This document shows, piece after piece, positions 61,300-64,000 of a DNA stretch of 64,000 bases. The position numbers were made by a program, and so were the translations under genes. This stretch comes from Monocercomonoides exilis. Lineage: Eukaryota; Preaxostyla; Oxymonadida; Polymastigidae. The stretch's first letter is position 1. Each line of letters begins with the position of its first letter. The notes beneath the pieces were generated by a model. The model searched no databases, was not told the DNA's origin, and saw only the letters and a list, made by a program, of their open reading frames with translations. Where the stretch lies: assembly GCA_001643675.2 (NCBI GenBank), contig LSRY02000032.1, forward strand, positions 1,116,001 to 1,180,000, in the 5' to 3' direction.

Positions 61300-63492
61300 A
61301 TAAAAAAGTTGAAAATGATAAGTAGAAATGGTACATGGATCAAAACATTTTGATGAATGAGACTCTAAAGCTGAAATGTTAATTTATGAAAAGAATGATT
61401 TAGAAAAAAATAAAAAAAAAGTGCTTGAAAGTTTGAGTTAATTGTTATTTGTTAAAAGTGTTAACATAATTTTCATAAAAAAATAATTGACATCTATGAT
61501 AAGTAACAATTGAACTATTTGAATTTTATTCGTTATAAATTTCATATGAAATCTTAATATCTTCTCGTATAACAAACAATTATTGTTTTTCTGAGAGATT
61601 TTTATCAAAATCGTAACTTTTCTCGAAGAGTTGTTTCTCAAAATGAATGATTTCTTAAGAAAGGGTTTTTTCATTCAAATGAATAATAAATTATCATTTC
61701 TTCAAAAGATATTGTTATTGATTAAACTCATGAACAAAGAGTCTTCGTTTTGAGTTTGAACTTTTATGCGTTCATTTTCTAAGATTCACAGTGAGTTTTC
61801 AAACCGAATTTTTGAATGAAAAAATATGAGTAATTCTTTCTGAAAAGTAACAAATGTTAACTTTTTAAATAAATAAAAAATTTGATATTTTGCTCAAATT
61901 TCTGTTTCTTCTCACGAATCTTCTTTGGAATGAGTGAACTAGCATTATTCAGAAATAGATTCCATATTAGAAAAGTTTGGAGTATGCAAACAAAATTTTG
62001 AACAAAATATGAAATTTTGATTTATTTGAAAATTAAACATAAACGACTTTTCAAAAAGAATTTCCCATATGGTTTCAAAAATAATTACCAAACTTATCAA
62101 AAATAACAATACAAATAAAAAACGTTTTATTTGTAAGACTATTTTCGATGTTCGTCATTAACAAGAATAGAAAAAAAAGGATTCAAAAAAGCTCATGGTT
62201 AGGTTATAAAAGTGCCTTTTTTTGTGAATATATTCGTTGATAACAAAAATCATGCCATATTTTCGGAATCATATCTGAAATTGCAACGTCTTTTCGCATT
62301 TGTGAAAAAAAAAAAAGCCTTTTTTATTTATTGGAAGTTTACTGACAGATTTCCACATTTCTGATAAACGACGCTGTTATGAATTAGTTTTGCACGAATC
62401 AATATATTCTATCCTATTTTAAAGATCACAAAAGTATCGGACTGTTTAATTCTTTTTTGAAACACTTGTTGATTTGTTATTCAATGATCATTTGTGGTTT
62501 TTTAATACTGAATTTCTTAGAAAACAAAAATTTCTTTTTAAATAAAATACTGATATCTTCATTTATTGGAAACAAAAACTGAAACACTTTCTACACTTTT
62601 TTCGTTCGTGAGTTTGAATAACACGCGAATTAAATAGTTGATTTTGGATTATTTTCGGGAAATATTTGACTTTGAATTTACTATTGTTTTCGTATTCATC
62701 ACTTTTTTCATAGTATTTGTTATTTCCAACATTTATAAAATATGAGCTGCTTTTGCTAACTGAAAAATATTTTCTACAAAAAAAATATCAATTATTAGTT
62801 TTTCTTCCAACGTTCAACCAAATGAAAAATTGGCAAAAACATCTCTTATTTTTTATTTTTTCTACAAAAAAACTTGGAATTTGTAAAAAAAAAACATTCA
62901 AATGGAAAGTTTCAGTAAGAAAATTCATTTGTTTTGAATGGAGTGTATTTTATCAAAAAAATTTCGAATAAATAATCACAAGAAAATCAATAATAAGACA
63001 TAAGTGAAACATTATTTTATTGAGAACTATCTATTAGTTTTTTATTGTTTAGTTTTTTGATATATTTAATCGCACTTTGCAAAAAGATGAAACTTTATTA
63101 TTTGAAACATATCTCTTTGTTATACAATTGTGATTAAAAATGTCCACATCGTGTATGTGCTACAAATGTTAAATATTGAACGACAAAAAAATAATTTTAA
63201 TTTAAAAAAAAATGGAAAGGAATTTTCAAAAAATTGAGAGCAATTGAATCTCTTTCTCCATTGATTCATACTTTTCCATAAAGAAAATGATGAAAGTCAA
63301 CATTGAAAACCAGTTAAAAAAATACTAACCAAAATGTCAATTTGACATTCAAATGCATTTATCACCGAGAAATAAAAAATCAACAATTACAATTCTAACA
63401 AAACTAAACTGTTAAAAATTATATTAAACAAGTGAAGAATAGTCAAATCAAATCAAAAAAAAAATGAATGAATGAATGAATGAAAGGCTCCA
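61300..63492. other. AT-rich gene-poor stretch
   Basis: About 2.2 kb with very high AT content and only short frames rich in Lys, Phe, Ile and Asn, as random AT-rich DNA gives. It may hold a 5' exon or promoter of the gene at 57191-61299 and the 3' UTR of the gene at the right edge. A (TGAA)n run of about 24 bp ends near 63486. No tRNA, snRNA or transposon was recognised. Confidence 0.5.
63462..63486. repeat. (TGAA)n tetranucleotide microsatellite
   Basis: About six copies of TGAA directly beside the stop codon of the right-edge gene. Confidence 0.75.
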
Positions 63493-63932
63493 TTAATATC
63501 CAATTGTAAACTTTGATGCAATTATAATTAAATCATTTGTAATTCGAGACCATTTGTAAGTGTATGTTGAAATGTCATCTGATTCTTGGTTCGAGAAAAG
63601 CTCAAGAATATCAATTCCACCTTCTTCTTCAAAAAGCTCCACAAAATTTTCTGAGATGTTAAATGCATTCTTCAACTCATCGAAACTTATCTGTTTGTCA
63701 AAAACATTAAAAATTTTTGTATAATTGAAATATTTTCTGTTTACCAACTGTTTAGCCATATTTTCTTCGTTGTTGAGGAATGCACGCGCAACAAAGTGAT
63801 AGTAATAAATATTGTAAATTATTTTTTGTAATATTTCAATTCTCATCCTCGTTTCGTGCGTATGTGTAATGTAGTCCATGATTTTTGTTAATATATGTGG
63901 ATATTTCGAGAATTCTTTGATTGTGCTAATAT
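63493..63932 (-). CDS. Armadillo-like protein, C-terminal exon (5' partial)
   Basis: The last exon starts after an acceptor TTTCAG at 63933-63938 (two bases finish a split codon) and runs to TAA. Earlier exons lie beyond the window edge. An in-frame ATG at 63879 is internal, since the frame stays open above it to the acceptor. The 146 visible residues are helical and end with FVELFEEEGGIDILELFSNQ, which closely follows the EE-GG-D-I-E-L pattern at the end of importin-alpha-like armadillo proteins. The gene at 45733-47366 ends in a similar FEEEGYEDII. They may be members of one diverged family. Confidence 0.6.
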
Positions 63933-64000
63933 CTGAAACAAACTGATACAGAATTTTATTTAAACGAAACTGCCAGTTTTTTTTAGCACACTTTAAAATA

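Noticed and set aside
61438-61674. Minus-strand frame rich in Lys, Ile and Asn
   Set aside because: Its composition is that of random AT-rich DNA and no splice partner was found.
62717-62971. Plus-strand frame rich in Phe and Lys
   Set aside because: Same reason: AT-rich noise with no start context or domain.

Overview
The window is nuclear DNA of a eukaryote. It holds large protein genes with short spliceosomal introns (57 to about 250 bp), AT-rich spacers, one isolated tRNA gene, and clathrin, Rho-GTPase and ubiquitin-ligase genes. TAA, TAG and TGA all end long reading frames, so the code looks standard. Donors are mostly GTTTG or GTAT and acceptors are AG with weak pyrimidine tracts. Long serine homopolymers made of TCN codons recur. 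This would fit a free-living or commensal protist, for example an oxymonad-like metamonad such as Monocercomonoides. That placement is an inference from gene style only, and the sequence alone does not fix the lineage.

Layout: (1) 3-3378 (+), the 3' part of an unrecognised coiled-coil, Ser-rich protein. (2) 4028-4100 (-), tRNA-Lys(UUU). (3) 4568-28195 (-), a giant E3-ligase-like gene of about 7850 residues with a ZZ-like finger, two CUB-like beta domains, a degenerate PCMT-like methyltransferase region, a UBR box and a C-terminal HECT domain whose catalytic Cys position reads Ser. (4) 28653-38487 (+), a tandem DH-PH/DH-PH RhoGEF of about 3210 residues. (5) 40034-42875 (-), a WW-WW-MyTH4-RhoGAP protein of the Vilse/ARHGAP39 type, rebuilt from four exons. 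(6) 43269-44026 (+), a small MIT-domain protein. (7) 44386-45385, an exactly 1000-bp fold-back element with two identical 440-bp arms. (8) 45733-47366 (-), an armadillo-like helical protein in four exons. (9) 47551-52964 (+), clathrin heavy chain in three exons. (10) 53453-56523 (+), a membrane-anchored S41-type peptidase with an Arg-Gly tail. (11) 57191-61299 (-), an unrecognised Ser-rich and coiled-coil protein in four exons. (12) 61300-63492, an AT-rich gene-poor stretch. (13) 63493-63932 (-), the 3' end of a second armadillo-like gene.

Functionally the window mixes actin/Rho control (a double RhoGEF and a Vilse-type RhoGAP, convergent neighbours), membrane traffic (clathrin and an MIT protein), protein turnover (the giant UBR/HECT protein) and cell-surface proteolysis. 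Eukaryotic neighbours need not work together, so no operon-like logic is claimed. Exon joins were made by eye from GT/AG sites and reading phase. They restore textbook domains in the RhoGAP (both WW domains), the clathrin gene and the first DH domain, which supports them.
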